DNA from: Roseibium album
Lineage (GTDB): Bacteria; Pseudomonadota; Alphaproteobacteria; Rhizobiales; Stappiaceae
Direction: 5' to 3'
Assembly (NCBI RefSeq): GCF_001404515.1
Contig: NZ_CXWE01000003.1
Span: forward strand, 186,001 to 250,000
DNA: 64,000 nt
Shown here: in pieces, positions 26,005-35,341 of the stretch
Numbering within the stretch: the first letter of the stretch is position 1
How the letters are laid out: each line of letters begins with the position of its first letter
Made by a program: the position numbers and the translations under genes
Notes under the pieces: model-generated
Databases searched by the model: none
Told to the model about the DNA's origin: nothing
What the model saw: the letters and a program-made list of their open reading frames with translations, nothing else

Positions 26005-27057
26005 TTGAGCAAGACCAATCGCGGTAATTTTTTTGAAGACTTCGAGATCGGCCAGGTAATCCGCCACGCAACGCCGCGCACGGTCACAGGCGGCGACCAG
26101 GCGCTCTACACCGCGCTCTACGGATCCCGCTTTGCCGTGCAGTCTTCAGATGCATTCGCACGTGCGCTTGGCTATGCCCACGCTCCGGTCGACGATCTGC
26201 TGACCTTTCACATCGTCTTCGGCAAGACGGTACCGGATATCTCGCTGAACGCCGTTGCCAATCTCGGTTACGCAGGTGGCCGTTTTCTGGCACCCGTCTA
26301 CCCGGGCGACACGTTGTCGACCGTGTCGGAAGTGATCGGCAAGAAGGAAAATTCCAACGGCAGGACTGGTGTCGTCTATGTCCGCTCGACCGGCTACACC
26401 GCCAATGGAACCGAAGTGCTGGATTATGTCCGCTGGGTCATGGTCAACAAGCGTGATCCCGGTTCGCCGGCGCCCGACCCGGTCGTTCCGGACCTTCCCG
26501 CCGCGATCGATCCGGACGCGCTCGGCACCGCGGTTCCCCTGCTGGACAGCGCGAAGTGGGACAACGACCTGTCGGGGTCTGCGTTCCGGTTTGGCGATTA
26601 TGCAATCGGCGAGAAGATTGATCACGTCGACGGCATGACCGTCGAGGAGGCGGAACACCAGATGGCGACCCGTCTTTATCAGAACACGGCCAAGGTACAT
26701 TTCAATCAGCATACCGAATCCAAGGGCCGTTTCGGCAAGCGCCTGATTTACGGCGGCCACGTGATTTCGCTGGCCAGGGCCCTGTCATTCAACGGGCTCG
26801 GCAATGCCTTTCACATCTCGGGCATCAACGGCGGGCGTCATGTCGCGCCGCTGTTTTCCGGCGACACCGTCTACGCCTGGTCGGAAGTCCTCGACAAATC
26901 CGAGATCGAGGGCCGGATGGACGTTGGTGCGCTGCGCCTCCGGCTCACTGCCACCAGGAACCGTTCTTGCCAGGACTTCCCGCTGAAAGATGGAGACGGC
27001 AAATACCTGGAAGATGTCATCCTCGATTTCGACTATTGGGTTCTGATGCCGAAATAG
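26005..27057 (+). CDS. mch: Mesaconyl-CoA hydratase (beta-methylmalyl-CoA dehydratase)
   Basis: This 350-residue double-hotdog (MaoC-like) hydratase adds water to mesaconyl-CoA to give beta-methylmalyl-CoA in the ethylmalonyl-CoA pathway for acetyl-CoA assimilation. The sequence recalls Rhodobacter Mch throughout: GNFFEDFEIGQVIRHATPRT at the start, FHIVFGKTVPDISLNAVANL, GYAGGRF and the C-terminal DFDYWVLMPK. TTG at 26005 follows GGGAGGA, seven bases away, which fits better than the open frame from 25942. No other pathway genes are in the window. Confidence 0.93.
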   Translation: MSKTNRGNFFEDFEIGQVIRHATPRTVTGGDQALYTALYGSRFAVQSSDAFARALGYAHAPVDDLLTFHIVFGKTVPDISLNAVANLGYAGGRFLAPVYPGDTLSTVSEVIGKKENSNGRTGVVYVRSTGYTANGTEVLDYVRWVMVNKRDPGSPAPDPVVPDLPAAIDPDALGTAVPLLDSAKWDNDLSGSAFRFGDYAIGEKIDHVDGMTVEEAEHQMATRLYQNTAKVHFNQHTESKGRFGKRLIYGGHVISLARALSFNGLGNAFHISGINGGRHVAPLFSGDTVYAWSEVLDKSEIEGRMDVGALRLRLTATRNRSCQDFPLKDGDGKYLEDVILDFDYWVLMPK

Positions 27058-27141
27058 GCGGACACGGCGTTCCCCCTTCCAGGTGACGACAAGCCATATC
27101 CCGGTTACCTTGCATGAGGGAATGACCTAGAGGAGGCCGGT

Positions 27142-27909
27142 ATGCTGACGACGCTCTCTGGAAGGGAAACCAACCTGCTGTTCGCCATCATGGAGGACAT
27201 GGTCGCGATCCGGGACGCGCGGAAACTCAGAACGCAGATCGGCGAGCGCCTGCTCGATCTGCTGGAGGCAGACTATTTCGCCTCCTATGTCTGGACAAAA
27301 TCCGACGGTGACACCGGCGGCGTCTATCTGAACATGGACGAAAGCAACCTTGCTGCGTATGAAAGTCACTACCAGTACTGCGATCCGATTACACCGAGAT
27401 TCCGCATGTGCCAGCGAGCCGCCCACGTAGAACAGGTTATCTCCAGGGAACAATTCGACCGCACCGAATTCTACAACGATTTTCTGGCCCGGGACGGGCT
27501 GTACCATGGCATGAACTATCACGCTTATTCGGCTTCCGGCCATCTCGGCGACCTGCGCATCTGGCGAGGTGGCAATCGCGAGACCTTTCAGGAACGGGAT
27601 CTTGAACTGCTCGATGCAATCGGAGCCGCATTCGGCAAGGCACTCGGCAACCTGCGATCCGACGCGGAAAAATTGCGCGACACGGACCCGCGTATCCGAG
27701 TGGCCAACTGGGCGTCACAGCACGGATTGACGGCTAGGGAACGGGATGTGATCTGCCTGCTCGCCGAGGGAAGGCGGGATCGGGAGATAGCGACGGTTCT
27801 CGGCGTTTCGGTGACGACCGTGCGGTCGCATCTCAAGTCGATTTTCCAGAAATCCGGCGCATCCAGTCGCGCAAACCTGATCGTGAGCCTCAACGCACCT
27901 GTGCAATAA
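27142..27909 (+). CDS. LuxR-family transcriptional regulator
   Basis: This 255-residue protein has an N-terminal sensor-like region of about 180 residues, possibly GAF- or PAS-like, and a C-terminal LuxR helix-turn-helix: GLTARERDVICLLAEGRRDREIATVLGVS, then VTTVRSHLKSIFQKSGASSRA. GAGGAGG precedes the ATG. It lacks a receiver domain and recognisable autoinducer-binding motifs. The periplasmic amidase gene follows 85 bases later in the same direction and may be a target. Confidence 0.9.
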   Translation: MLTTLSGRETNLLFAIMEDMVAIRDARKLRTQIGERLLDLLEADYFASYVWTKSDGDTGGVYLNMDESNLAAYESHYQYCDPITPRFRMCQRAAHVEQVISREQFDRTEFYNDFLARDGLYHGMNYHAYSASGHLGDLRIWRGGNRETFQERDLELLDAIGAAFGKALGNLRSDAEKLRDTDPRIRVANWASQHGLTARERDVICLLAEGRRDREIATVLGVSVTTVRSHLKSIFQKSGASSRANLIVSLNAPVQ

Positions 27910-27994
27910 GTTGCATCTTCTCCTCATTTTTGAGGATGCGGACCGACATATTTGAGCGTTTGCTGTTGCCCCTACCGGAAGAAGGGGAACGATC

Positions 27995-29476
27995 ATGAAA
28001 AGGCATATCACCGCCGGCCTGGCAGCTGTGGTTGCGCTTGTCACCAGCCCGGCTTCGGCCACCGAGGACATCACCACAATGTCCGCTCGGGAGGTTGCCG
28101 AAGCAATTGCCGCTCAAAGTCTCACCGCCACGGATCTCGTGAAGGCGTTCATTGCAAGAACGGGCGACGACGCCGGCAATGTCTACATCACGCTCGACAG
28201 CGAAGGAGCCCTGGCAGCGGCGACGGCTGCCGATGAGGCAGTAAAGGCCGGCGCCGACCTTGGACCGCTGCACGGCGTTCCCCTTGTCGTGAAGGACAAT
28301 ATTGCCTCCGCTGGTTTACCGACCACCGGCGGAACGCCGGCACTGGAAGCCTGGATACCGGCGACAGATGCACCCGTCCTTGCAAAACTCCGGGACGCTG
28401 GTGCAATCCTTCTCGGCAAGACCAATCTGCACGAACTTGCCTTCGGCATCACATCCAACAATGCGGCCTTCGGAGCGGTCGCCAATGCCTACAACCCGGA
28501 ACGTTTTGCCGGTGGTTCGAGCGGAGGAACAGGTGCCGCCATTGGTGCGCGACTGGCTTCTGCCGGACTTGGAACAGATACTGGAGGCTCCGTGCGCATT
28601 CCAGCAGCTCTCAATGGTGTTGCCGGATTGCGCCCGACGACGGGTCGATATCCGGCAGGCGGTATCATCCCGATCTCGTCTACGCGCGACACACCCGGAC
28701 CGATTGCAAGAACCGTCGGCGATCTTGCACTCCTGGACGCCGTAATCACGGGTTCACCGGGCGCACTGCCTGCAGTCGAGCTTAACTCGGTGCGGCTTGG
28801 CGTCCCCTCGGGCCTGACTGAAAACCTGTCGCCGGAAACGGAAAGAGTGTTCAGGGCTGCCCTGGACAAACTGGAGAAGTCCGGAGCCACGCTGATCGAA
28901 GTCGATATCAGTACGGAACTCGACCTTGCAGGCAAAGCCGGCTTCCCGATCGCCCTTTGGGAAGTCAAAAGAGACCTCGCGGCCTTTCTGGAGCAATACG
29001 AAACCGGGCTCACGCTGGATGATATTGCCGGTGCGGTGGCCAGTCCGGACGTCAAATTCGTGTTCGAAAACCTGGTCCTCGGCAACCAGGCGATACCCGA
29101 GGAGGTTTACCGGATGGCCATGAACGACCTGCGCCCCCTCGTCCAGTCGGGCTATGCGGATGTCTTTGTGACCAACAAGCTCGATGCACTTGTATTCCCG
29201 ACAACCCCGCTGGAAGCGCAGTCGATTACGGGATCCGACCAGACGGTCTCCCTCAACGGCGAGGATGTTCCGACGTTCCAGACATTCATTCGCAACACGG
29301 ATCCCGGTTCGATTGCCGGCATACCGGGATTGTCTTTGCCGATCGGCGTCACCTCTGAAGGACTGCCGGTCGGCCTCGAGCTCGACGGCCCGGCCCATTC
29401 AGACCGTCACCTGCTGTCGCTCGGACTTGCCATCGAAGCCGCTCTTCCCGAGATGTCTGCACCGGCGCCGCGTTGA
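27995..29476 (+). CDS. Secreted amidase signature family enzyme
   Basis: This 493-residue amidase has a Sec signal peptide (HITAGLAAVVALVTSPASA) and so acts in the periplasm, unusual for this mostly cytoplasmic family. The triad is visible: K100 in PLVVKDN, the cis-serine loop GGSSGG (173-178) and nucleophile S199 in DTGGSVRIP. It is followed by an intrinsic terminator. The substrate could be a simple amide or an amidated amino acid; nothing in the sequence decides. Confidence 0.9.
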   Translation: MKRHITAGLAAVVALVTSPASATEDITTMSAREVAEAIAAQSLTATDLVKAFIARTGDDAGNVYITLDSEGALAAATAADEAVKAGADLGPLHGVPLVVKDNIASAGLPTTGGTPALEAWIPATDAPVLAKLRDAGAILLGKTNLHELAFGITSNNAAFGAVANAYNPERFAGGSSGGTGAAIGARLASAGLGTDTGGSVRIPAALNGVAGLRPTTGRYPAGGIIPISSTRDTPGPIARTVGDLALLDAVITGSPGALPAVELNSVRLGVPSGLTENLSPETERVFRAALDKLEKSGATLIEVDISTELDLAGKAGFPIALWEVKRDLAAFLEQYETGLTLDDIAGAVASPDVKFVFENLVLGNQAIPEEVYRMAMNDLRPLVQSGYADVFVTNKLDALVFPTTPLEAQSITGSDQTVSLNGEDVPTFQTFIRNTDPGSIAGIPGLSLPIGVTSEGLPVGLELDGPAHSDRHLLSLGLAIEAALPEMSAPAPR

Positions 29477-29486
29477 CCAAAAGCGA

Positions 29487-29525
29487 CCAGACGGGAAATC
29501 TGGAATTTCCTGTCTGGACTTTTGC
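29487..29525 (+). terminator. Intrinsic terminator of the secreted amidase gene
   Basis: A 13-base stem (CCAGACGGGAAAT with ATTTCCTGTCTGG, one G-T pair) around a five-base loop is followed by a short T stretch. It starts ten bases after the stop. Confidence 0.8.
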
Positions 29526-29570
29526 CAAAATCATGGCACACACTCCCGGAAATCGAGAGGAGCGTGCGCC

Positions 29571-30170
29571 GTGAAAACAGTTTCGTTCACCCAGATGAAG
29601 GACGGTTCGAAAGAAGACTACCAGCTTCTTGAACAGGCCGAAAAGCCGTATCTTGCGATGACGGCGGAAAGGATTCTTTCTGAGCTCCGCCGCCAGGGTG
29701 AAGACACGCTGACCGGATACAAGATCACGCGGATGGACCATGGACTTCAGGCCGCGACGCGCGCACGCCGGGAAGGCGCGGATATCGACTGGATCATCGG
29801 CGCACTTCTTCATGATATCGGTGACGGCCTTGCACCGCAGAACCATGACCGCTTTTCAGCAGAAGTGATCCGCCCCTTCGTGCGCGACGAAGTCGCCTGG
29901 GTTGTTGAACACCACGGCATTTTCCAGATGCTTTATTACGCCCGGCACTACGGCTGGGACGAAAATGCACGGGACCGTTTCAAGGATCACGTGCATTTCA
30001 AGGCATGTTCCGATTTCTGCGAACGCTGGGATCAGAGTTCCTTCGACCCGGAATTCCCCACCGATACGTTGGAAAGTTTCGAGCCATTGGTCAGGGAAGT
30101 TTTCGCACGCAAGGCTTATGATCCCACCGTCCTGCAGGTAGGCGTCTCAAATGGGTTGCCGACAATCTGA
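29571..30170 (+). CDS. HD-domain phosphohydrolase
   Basis: This 199-residue protein has the HD metal-binding pattern: MDHGLQAATRAR, then ALLHDIGDG with the paired HD, NHDRFSAEVIRPF, and VVEHHGIFQ. Proteins of this type hydrolyse phosphate esters or phosphonates or act as oxygenases; the exact reaction is open. GTG at 29571 follows GAGGAG; the open frame upstream reads through the preceding terminator. It converges on the L,D-transpeptidase gene. Confidence 0.82.
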   Translation: MKTVSFTQMKDGSKEDYQLLEQAEKPYLAMTAERILSELRRQGEDTLTGYKITRMDHGLQAATRARREGADIDWIIGALLHDIGDGLAPQNHDRFSAEVIRPFVRDEVAWVVEHHGIFQMLYYARHYGWDENARDRFKDHVHFKACSDFCERWDQSSFDPEFPTDTLESFEPLVREVFARKAYDPTVLQVGVSNGLPTI

Positions 30171-30193
30171 ATATCCAGCCGTGACCGTTGAGG

Positions 30194-31459
30194 TCAGGGC
30201 TTGGCGCCCGGCACCACATCCGTGGTGATCGGTCCGACGAGACCTTCTTCCTCGGTCGCTTTCGGTCCGAACGGAACCCAACGTTTCAAGAACCTTCCAG
30301 TCGCACTGCCACCGGACTTCTTCTGTGGCGCGAACGCCGTTTCAACGGCAGTACCGGTGGCATCTGCTTGCGGCGCTGCCGGGTTACCGGCGCCCGCAAC
30401 CGCGGCTGTTGCTTCCTCATTCGTGGCCGATTGCTCGCCCGATGGAATCGCAGCCGTCGTGATACCGGTTTCCTCCGTACCGCCACCGAGCGCCGTCGCA
30501 AGGCGGTTGGAGCGATTTTCCCAACGCTGCTGACGTTCGTCACGCGCATCGAACTTTGCAGCAAGCTGCTGGAATTTCTGGTCGTCCTTGCGTTGCTTTG
30601 AGGCAACGGCAGATGCAATGCGCGGGCTTACCTGGTATTCCGGGCACTTGGCGCTGGCCCGGAAGGGAACGCCCTCGACCAGTGTTGTCGCGTCAAAGAC
30701 ATATTTCTTTTCGCAAACAGAGACCTTTGGCGGCGTCTTGGTGACCTCGAAATGGTCATAGCCGGTCTTCAACATGTTCCAGTAGCCAAGATGATCGTTG
30801 TCGCGGTGGCGCGCCATGTTTTCCGGCGTCATGCGAAACGGAAATGCCTGTACCTGGAAAGAGCGCTGTCCGCCCTTGAAGCTCTCGCGGGCGAGAGCGT
30901 AGATGTCTTCCACCTGCTCATCGGTCATGGCATAGCACCCGCGCGAGGAGCACGCGCCGTGCACCATCAGATGCGACCCTGTGCGCCCGTGCGAGCGGTC
31001 ATACTTGTTCGGGTAACCGAGATTGAAAGCCAGATGGTAGCTCGAATTCGGATTCATGAGCGCCGGCGTGATCTCATAGAAACCTTCCGGAGCCTGACGG
31101 TCGCCTTCCTTGAATTTCGGACCGAGTTTGCCGGACCACTTGCAGATCTCGAATTCGTCCAGAAGCTTGAATTTACCCGTCCGGGTCTGCTTCCAGACTT
31201 CAAGTTCGGACTCTTCCTTGAAGATACGGATCATGATCGGCGACGTCGAACTCATGTTGAGATCGGTCATCTTGCGCTTGATGGATTCGCTGACGGGACG
31301 CAGATGCTTGGGTCCGGCGCCGAACTCGTCGGCCTGACACGCGGCCAGAACACCGGCTGCCAAAACCAGCGCGCCGGCCCTTGATGCCGCGCGGCCGCTC
31401 CTGCGGCGTGAACCCGGGTACAGTCCGGCTGGCGATTTCGATAGGCGCCCAAAGACCAT
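30194..31459 (-). CDS. L,D-transpeptidase lipoprotein, YafK-like
   Basis: This 421-residue envelope protein has a lipoprotein signal peptide ending in the lipobox LAAC, then a YkuD-type catalytic domain with VHGACSSRGCYAM, the H and SxGC motif of L,D-transpeptidases. It would cross-link or trim peptidoglycan or attach proteins to it. The C-terminal 150 residues are alanine- and glutamate-rich and probably disordered. ATG at 31459 places the signal peptide at the N terminus; the frame is open 78 residues further upstream. Confidence 0.88.
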   Translation of the reverse strand: MVFGRLSKSPAGLYPGSRRRSGRAASRAGALVLAAGVLAACQADEFGAGPKHLRPVSESIKRKMTDLNMSSTSPIMIRIFKEESELEVWKQTRTGKFKLLDEFEICKWSGKLGPKFKEGDRQAPEGFYEITPALMNPNSSYHLAFNLGYPNKYDRSHGRTGSHLMVHGACSSRGCYAMTDEQVEDIYALARESFKGGQRSFQVQAFPFRMTPENMARHRDNDHLGYWNMLKTGYDHFEVTKTPPKVSVCEKKYVFDATTLVEGVPFRASAKCPEYQVSPRIASAVASKQRKDDQKFQQLAAKFDARDERQQRWENRSNRLATALGGGTEETGITTAAIPSGEQSATNEEATAAVAGAGNPAAPQADATGTAVETAFAPQKKSGGSATGRFLKRWVPFGPKATEEEGLVGPITTDVVPGAKP

Positions 31460-31815
31460 GTTACTTTCCCAAACTGATCGGAAACCGAAAAGCTGCGGCA
31501 AATGGCTTGCGTCAGCTTCGACAAGGTTTCCTGCGTCTTGCCCCCGCGCAAGGCTAGGGAATGTTAGTTGACGATAAGTTACTGAAACCCGCCTGCCCTC
31601 GCGAAGCAAATTCCGGTGATAAATAAAAATATCTTCGGCAGACGACCACCTGAATGCCTCATATGTGCCTGAATGCAGGCAGAATCTGGCCACAGCAAGG
31701 CAAACGCGGCCGCAAAATCTGCCAGCGTACCTGTAATTCTTCTGACATTCCCGTGAATTAAGGCACTTCAGGAGATACCTGATGTCTGTTGTTGACGCAT
31801 TTGGAAACCGGAGCC
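31460..31815. other. Intergenic region between L,D-transpeptidase and accA
   Basis: No gene is supported. It must hold the promoter of the transpeptidase gene and the end of the accA transcript. I see no strong intrinsic terminator. Confidence 0.5.
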
Positions 31816-32775
31816 CTAGGAAAGGGTTCGCCCGATCGCGACGAATTTTTCGCGCCTTTGCTTGCGGATTTCTTCCGGTTCGAGGCCCGACAATTCCTCA
31901 AGAGCGGCTTCGATTGACTTGCCGGCAGTATCGATCACGATTTCGCGCGCACGGTGCGCACCGCCCACCGGCTCGACGATAATGTCGTCGATCACACCAA
32001 GCTGCTTAAGGTCCTGGGCCGTGATTTTGAGCGCAGTTGCAGCATCCTGCGCCTTGGCGCTGTCCCGCCACAGGATGGACGCTGCGCCTTCCGGCGAAAT
32101 GACCGAATAAATGGCGTGCTCCATCATGAGCACCTTGTTGGCGGTCGCGATCGCGATCGCGCCTCCCGATCCGCCTTCCCCGATGACAACGGCGACCGAC
32201 GGCACACCGAGGCCAAGACCGATATCGGTGGACCGCGCAATTGCCTCGGACTGGCCGCGCTCTTCAGCGCCGCGCCCCGGATAGGCACCGGACGTGTCGA
32301 CGAAGCTCAACAGCGGAATACCGAAGCGTTCCGCCAGTTCCATGATCCTGACTGCTTTCCGGTATCCCTCGGGACGGACCATGCCGAAATTATGCTTCAG
32401 CCTGGTTTCGGTGTCGTGGCCTTTCTCCTGGGCGAGAATGGCAACAGACTGGCCGCGAAAGCGCCCGATCCCGGCGATGAGCGCATGATCCTCGGCAAAT
32501 TTGCGGTCGCCGGCCAGAGGCGTGAAATCTTCAACAAGTCCGGCAACATAATCGACCGCATGCGGCCGGTCCGGGTGCCGGGCAACCAGCGTTTTCTGCC
32601 AGGGGGTCAGCTTGGAGTAAAGGTCCTGAAGGGTCTGGGCGGACTTGGTGTTGAGCCGCTCGATTTCGCCGTCGACATTGACTGCTTCACCATCTTCCGC
32701 TGCGATTGCCCGCAGTTCCTGGATCTTGCCTTCAATATCCGCGACGGGTTTTTCGAACTCCAGATAGCTGTGCAT
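31816..32775 (-). CDS. accA: Acetyl-CoA carboxylase carboxyltransferase subunit alpha
   Basis: This 319-residue subunit transfers the carboxyl group to acetyl-CoA for fatty acid synthesis together with AccD. It begins MHSYLEFEKPVADIEGKI, contains DTSGAYPGRGAEERGQSEAIA and the oxyanion-hole region VIGEGGSGGAIAI, and ends near REKFVAIGRTLS. The length matches the family. The open frame starts at 32856, but the ATG at 32775 gives the standard N terminus. Confidence 0.97.
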   Translation of the reverse strand: MHSYLEFEKPVADIEGKIQELRAIAAEDGEAVNVDGEIERLNTKSAQTLQDLYSKLTPWQKTLVARHPDRPHAVDYVAGLVEDFTPLAGDRKFAEDHALIAGIGRFRGQSVAILAQEKGHDTETRLKHNFGMVRPEGYRKAVRIMELAERFGIPLLSFVDTSGAYPGRGAEERGQSEAIARSTDIGLGLGVPSVAVVIGEGGSGGAIAIATANKVLMMEHAIYSVISPEGAASILWRDSAKAQDAATALKITAQDLKQLGVIDDIIVEPVGGAHRAREIVIDTAGKSIEAALEELSGLEPEEIRKQRREKFVAIGRTLS

Positions 32776-33012
32776 GTACTTGTTTACCCGAAACATCCCG
32801 ACCCGCCGGCTGTTGATCGACCGGTCCGGAAATCTGTTACAAAGGTGTTTCCACACCCAGATGGCGTAATGTGGAGCGCTGTATCAAGAGACGCAAGAGG
32901 GCGCAAGTCTCCGCCTGAACCTCTCGGACAATTCCAGATACCAGAACATTCCCGAAGCATGAGAAAGTGCGCGCGGCAACATATTCACGCACGCACGAGG
33001 ATGAGGTGTGAA

Positions 33013-33924
33013 CTACCTGGCAGCCTGATCGCTACCGGCACCGTCTATCGTAAGCTTGCTGGCTTCCACCAGCAGTCGTCCATTCTTGGTGTCGATTGCG
33101 ATACGATAAGGGACCAGCACGTTGTCCCGTCCCATAGGAGCAATCCAGACTTCCATATTGGCCTTCGCCATATACTTGACGGATTCCTTGGACGGACGGT
33201 GACCGGCAACGGGTACCCATCGCGCCTTGCAAACAACCACGGTTCCGTCGTAGCCCCTGCCGGAGACTTCTTTTGTGCCTTCAAAACTCAGTTTGATATC
33301 GAAACGGGTCCAGCCGTCGAAAATCGGCAATTTACGGGAACAGGCCTTCGGTCCGAAGCTGTCCTTGGACCGTCTGACGGGCATCAGGGCCGCGCTGAGC
33401 GGATCGATCGCGTTGCGTTTGTGGCGCTTGGTGATCTTGACCCGTTCCGGATTCGGTTTGAACTGCGGCGCAACTTCCATGGAGCGGATATTGCGCGATC
33501 CCTGGTTCAGATTGACGTAAAAATCGAGATTGGACGCGTGGGACGCCATCCTGTACTTGGACGGGACGACCTTGGAGCCGACGAGCCAGCCCGAGGCTTC
33601 GGCACCGCCCTTGCCGGTCGAAAACAACGTGCCTATCCCAGCAGGAGCGACCGTAACCTTGGCCGAATAGGCGTTCCCCTGCATGACAAGCGACAGCGTG
33701 CCGCGCCCGATCTTGAAACCGGCCAGAGAGATTGAATAAACCCCGCCGACACCGTTCTTTTTGGCTTCCGCAGGCGCGACAAACAGCGCACCTGCCAGCA
33801 ATGGGAGGACGACGAGGCGCCCGAATGACGTCAGACCAATCACTTTAACAAACCTCCGCACTGCCCCTCCGGCAGTGAACAACGCCCCCACGCCAACAAT
33901 GTTCCGCCAAGCCAACCTTAGCAT
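33013..33924 (-). CDS. Exported DUF3108-like protein
   Basis: This 303-residue protein has a hydrophobic export segment (FGRLVVLPLLAGALFVAPAEA) and a mature beta-rich region beginning YSISLAGFKIGRGTLSLVM, which resembles DUF3108 domain proteins of the alphaproteobacterial envelope. ATG at 33924 follows AGGTGA; another ATG at 33954 is possible. The function of the family is not known to me. It lies between accA and rpmB as a single gene. Confidence 0.75.
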   Translation of the reverse strand: MLRLAWRNIVGVGALFTAGGAVRRFVKVIGLTSFGRLVVLPLLAGALFVAPAEAKKNGVGGVYSISLAGFKIGRGTLSLVMQGNAYSAKVTVAPAGIGTLFSTGKGGAEASGWLVGSKVVPSKYRMASHASNLDFYVNLNQGSRNIRSMEVAPQFKPNPERVKITKRHKRNAIDPLSAALMPVRRSKDSFGPKACSRKLPIFDGWTRFDIKLSFEGTKEVSGRGYDGTVVVCKARWVPVAGHRPSKESVKYMAKANMEVWIAPMGRDNVLVPYRIAIDTKNGRLLVEASKLTIDGAGSDQAAR

Positions 33925-34188
33925 GAAAATCACCTGCCGAACGCAGTCAATCATTCTAAATTATGGTAACTCAGAGGTTAACATCTGAACTTGGCATAAA
34001 TAAAACCACAGAATCATGCCAATGGGCAGGAGATGTCTTGACGTTGGCGCGAGCTGCCATTATAGCGGGGCAACTTTTTCCGAGAAATGCCGGAGACGAT
34101 GTCGCCGGACCTCAGGTCCGCGCCGGTTCCGGTTTGGACATGCCGGGTTCCATGTAACGGCCCGGCCGCGAAAACAAAAGGTGATATC

Positions 34189-34485
34189 ATGGCACGCCGT
34201 TGCGAACTTTCCGGCAAAGATGTGATGACAGGCAACAACGTCTCTCACGCAAACAACAGGTCCCGCCGCAGGTTTCTGCCGAACCTGTGCAACGTCTCTT
34301 TGATGAGCGAATCCCTTGGCGAGAGCTTCAAGCTGCGTGTCAGCGCCCACGCCCTGCGCTCTGTTGAGCACCGTGGCGGTCTGGACGCATACCTTCTGAA
34401 GGCATCCGACGACCAGCTCTCCGGCGCTGCCCGCAAGATCAAGGTCAGCATCAAGCGCAAGCAGGCTGACGCCGCCGCTGCCTGA
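34189..34485 (+). CDS. rpmB: 50S ribosomal protein L28
   Basis: This 98-residue protein begins [20 protein letters not shown] and contains [12 protein letters not shown], the conserved L28 core. ATG at 34189 follows AGGTGAT. It is located 23 bases before the queuosine-precursor transporter gene, so the two may share a transcript. Confidence 0.97.
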   Translation: MARRCELSGKDVMTGNNVSHANNRSRRRFLPNLCNVSLMSESLGESFKLRVSAHALRSVEHRGGLDAYLLKASDDQLSGAARKIKVSIKRKQADAAAA

Positions 34486-34508
34486 TCCAACCCTTTGGGG
34501 CAATTGAA

Positions 34509-35195
34509 ATGACGGATACCCGGAGCTTCTCTGCGGGCCATCACGCCATCGCGATTCTCGCGATGGCGCTTGTCGTTGCAGCCTCCAATTACCTGGTGCA
34601 GTTCCCTGTCGAGCATGTTGTCGGTGGTATTAACCTGGCCGATACGCTCACCTGGGGTGCGTTCACGTACCCCATCGCGTTTCTGGTCACGGATCTGACC
34701 AACCGACGTTTCGGCCCTGTCGCGGCCCGCAAGGTCGTTGTTTCCGGCTTCATCCTGGCAATTGTCGTTCCGATGATTTTCTGGGCTGTCGACGAGGCCT
34801 TCACCACCCCCCGCATCCTGATTGCTTCCGGCACCGCGTTTCTTGTCGCCCAGCTGCTTGATGTCACGATCTTCGACAAGCTGCGCCGCCTGACGTGGTG
34901 GAAGGCACCGATGGCGTCCTCGCTGATCGGCTCCGTCATCGACACGCTGCTGTTCTTCGGCATCGCCTTTTCCGCAAGCTTTGCTTTTGTCGACAGCCTG
35001 TTCGGCATGGAGGACGGCTCGCTGGCCTTCCCGGTCCCGTTCCTCGGCATTGGCGGGGAAACAGAGGTTCTCCTCTGGATGTCGCTCGCGGTCGGTGACC
35101 TGATGGTCAAGATCCTCGTGGCCCTCGCCTTGCTGGCCCCCTACAGGATCATCCTGAATATCTTCAGGCCTGTTCCGAATGGTACAGCGGCGTAG
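34509..35195 (+). CDS. yhhQ: Queuosine precursor transporter, YhhQ family
   Basis: This 228-residue membrane protein has six or more helices and the family segments TLTWGAFTYPIAFLVTDLTNRRFG and GSVIDTLLFFGIAFS. YhhQ proteins import preQ0/preQ1 for tRNA queuosine modification. No queuosine synthesis gene or preQ1 riboswitch is adjacent. Confidence 0.9.
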   Translation: MTDTRSFSAGHHAIAILAMALVVAASNYLVQFPVEHVVGGINLADTLTWGAFTYPIAFLVTDLTNRRFGPVAARKVVVSGFILAIVVPMIFWAVDEAFTTPRILIASGTAFLVAQLLDVTIFDKLRRLTWWKAPMASSLIGSVIDTLLFFGIAFSASFAFVDSLFGMEDGSLAFPVPFLGIGGETEVLLWMSLAVGDLMVKILVALALLAPYRIILNIFRPVPNGTAA

Positions 35196-35341
35196 ATGCT
35201 GAATTCAAAATGCGCTTCAAGCTGTTTTTTTATTTAAAATCAATTGATTGAGTCGCTATCTAGTTTCAAAAATGAATAGCTGTTTTATACTTTTTGCCAC
35301 TCACGCTTCGAAATACGGCTGGTTTGCCAACCGGTGTCGGA

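Noticed and set aside
31954..33735. 593-residue open frame on the plus strand
   Set aside because: It is antisense to accA and the DUF3108-like gene, both of which have clear family motifs.
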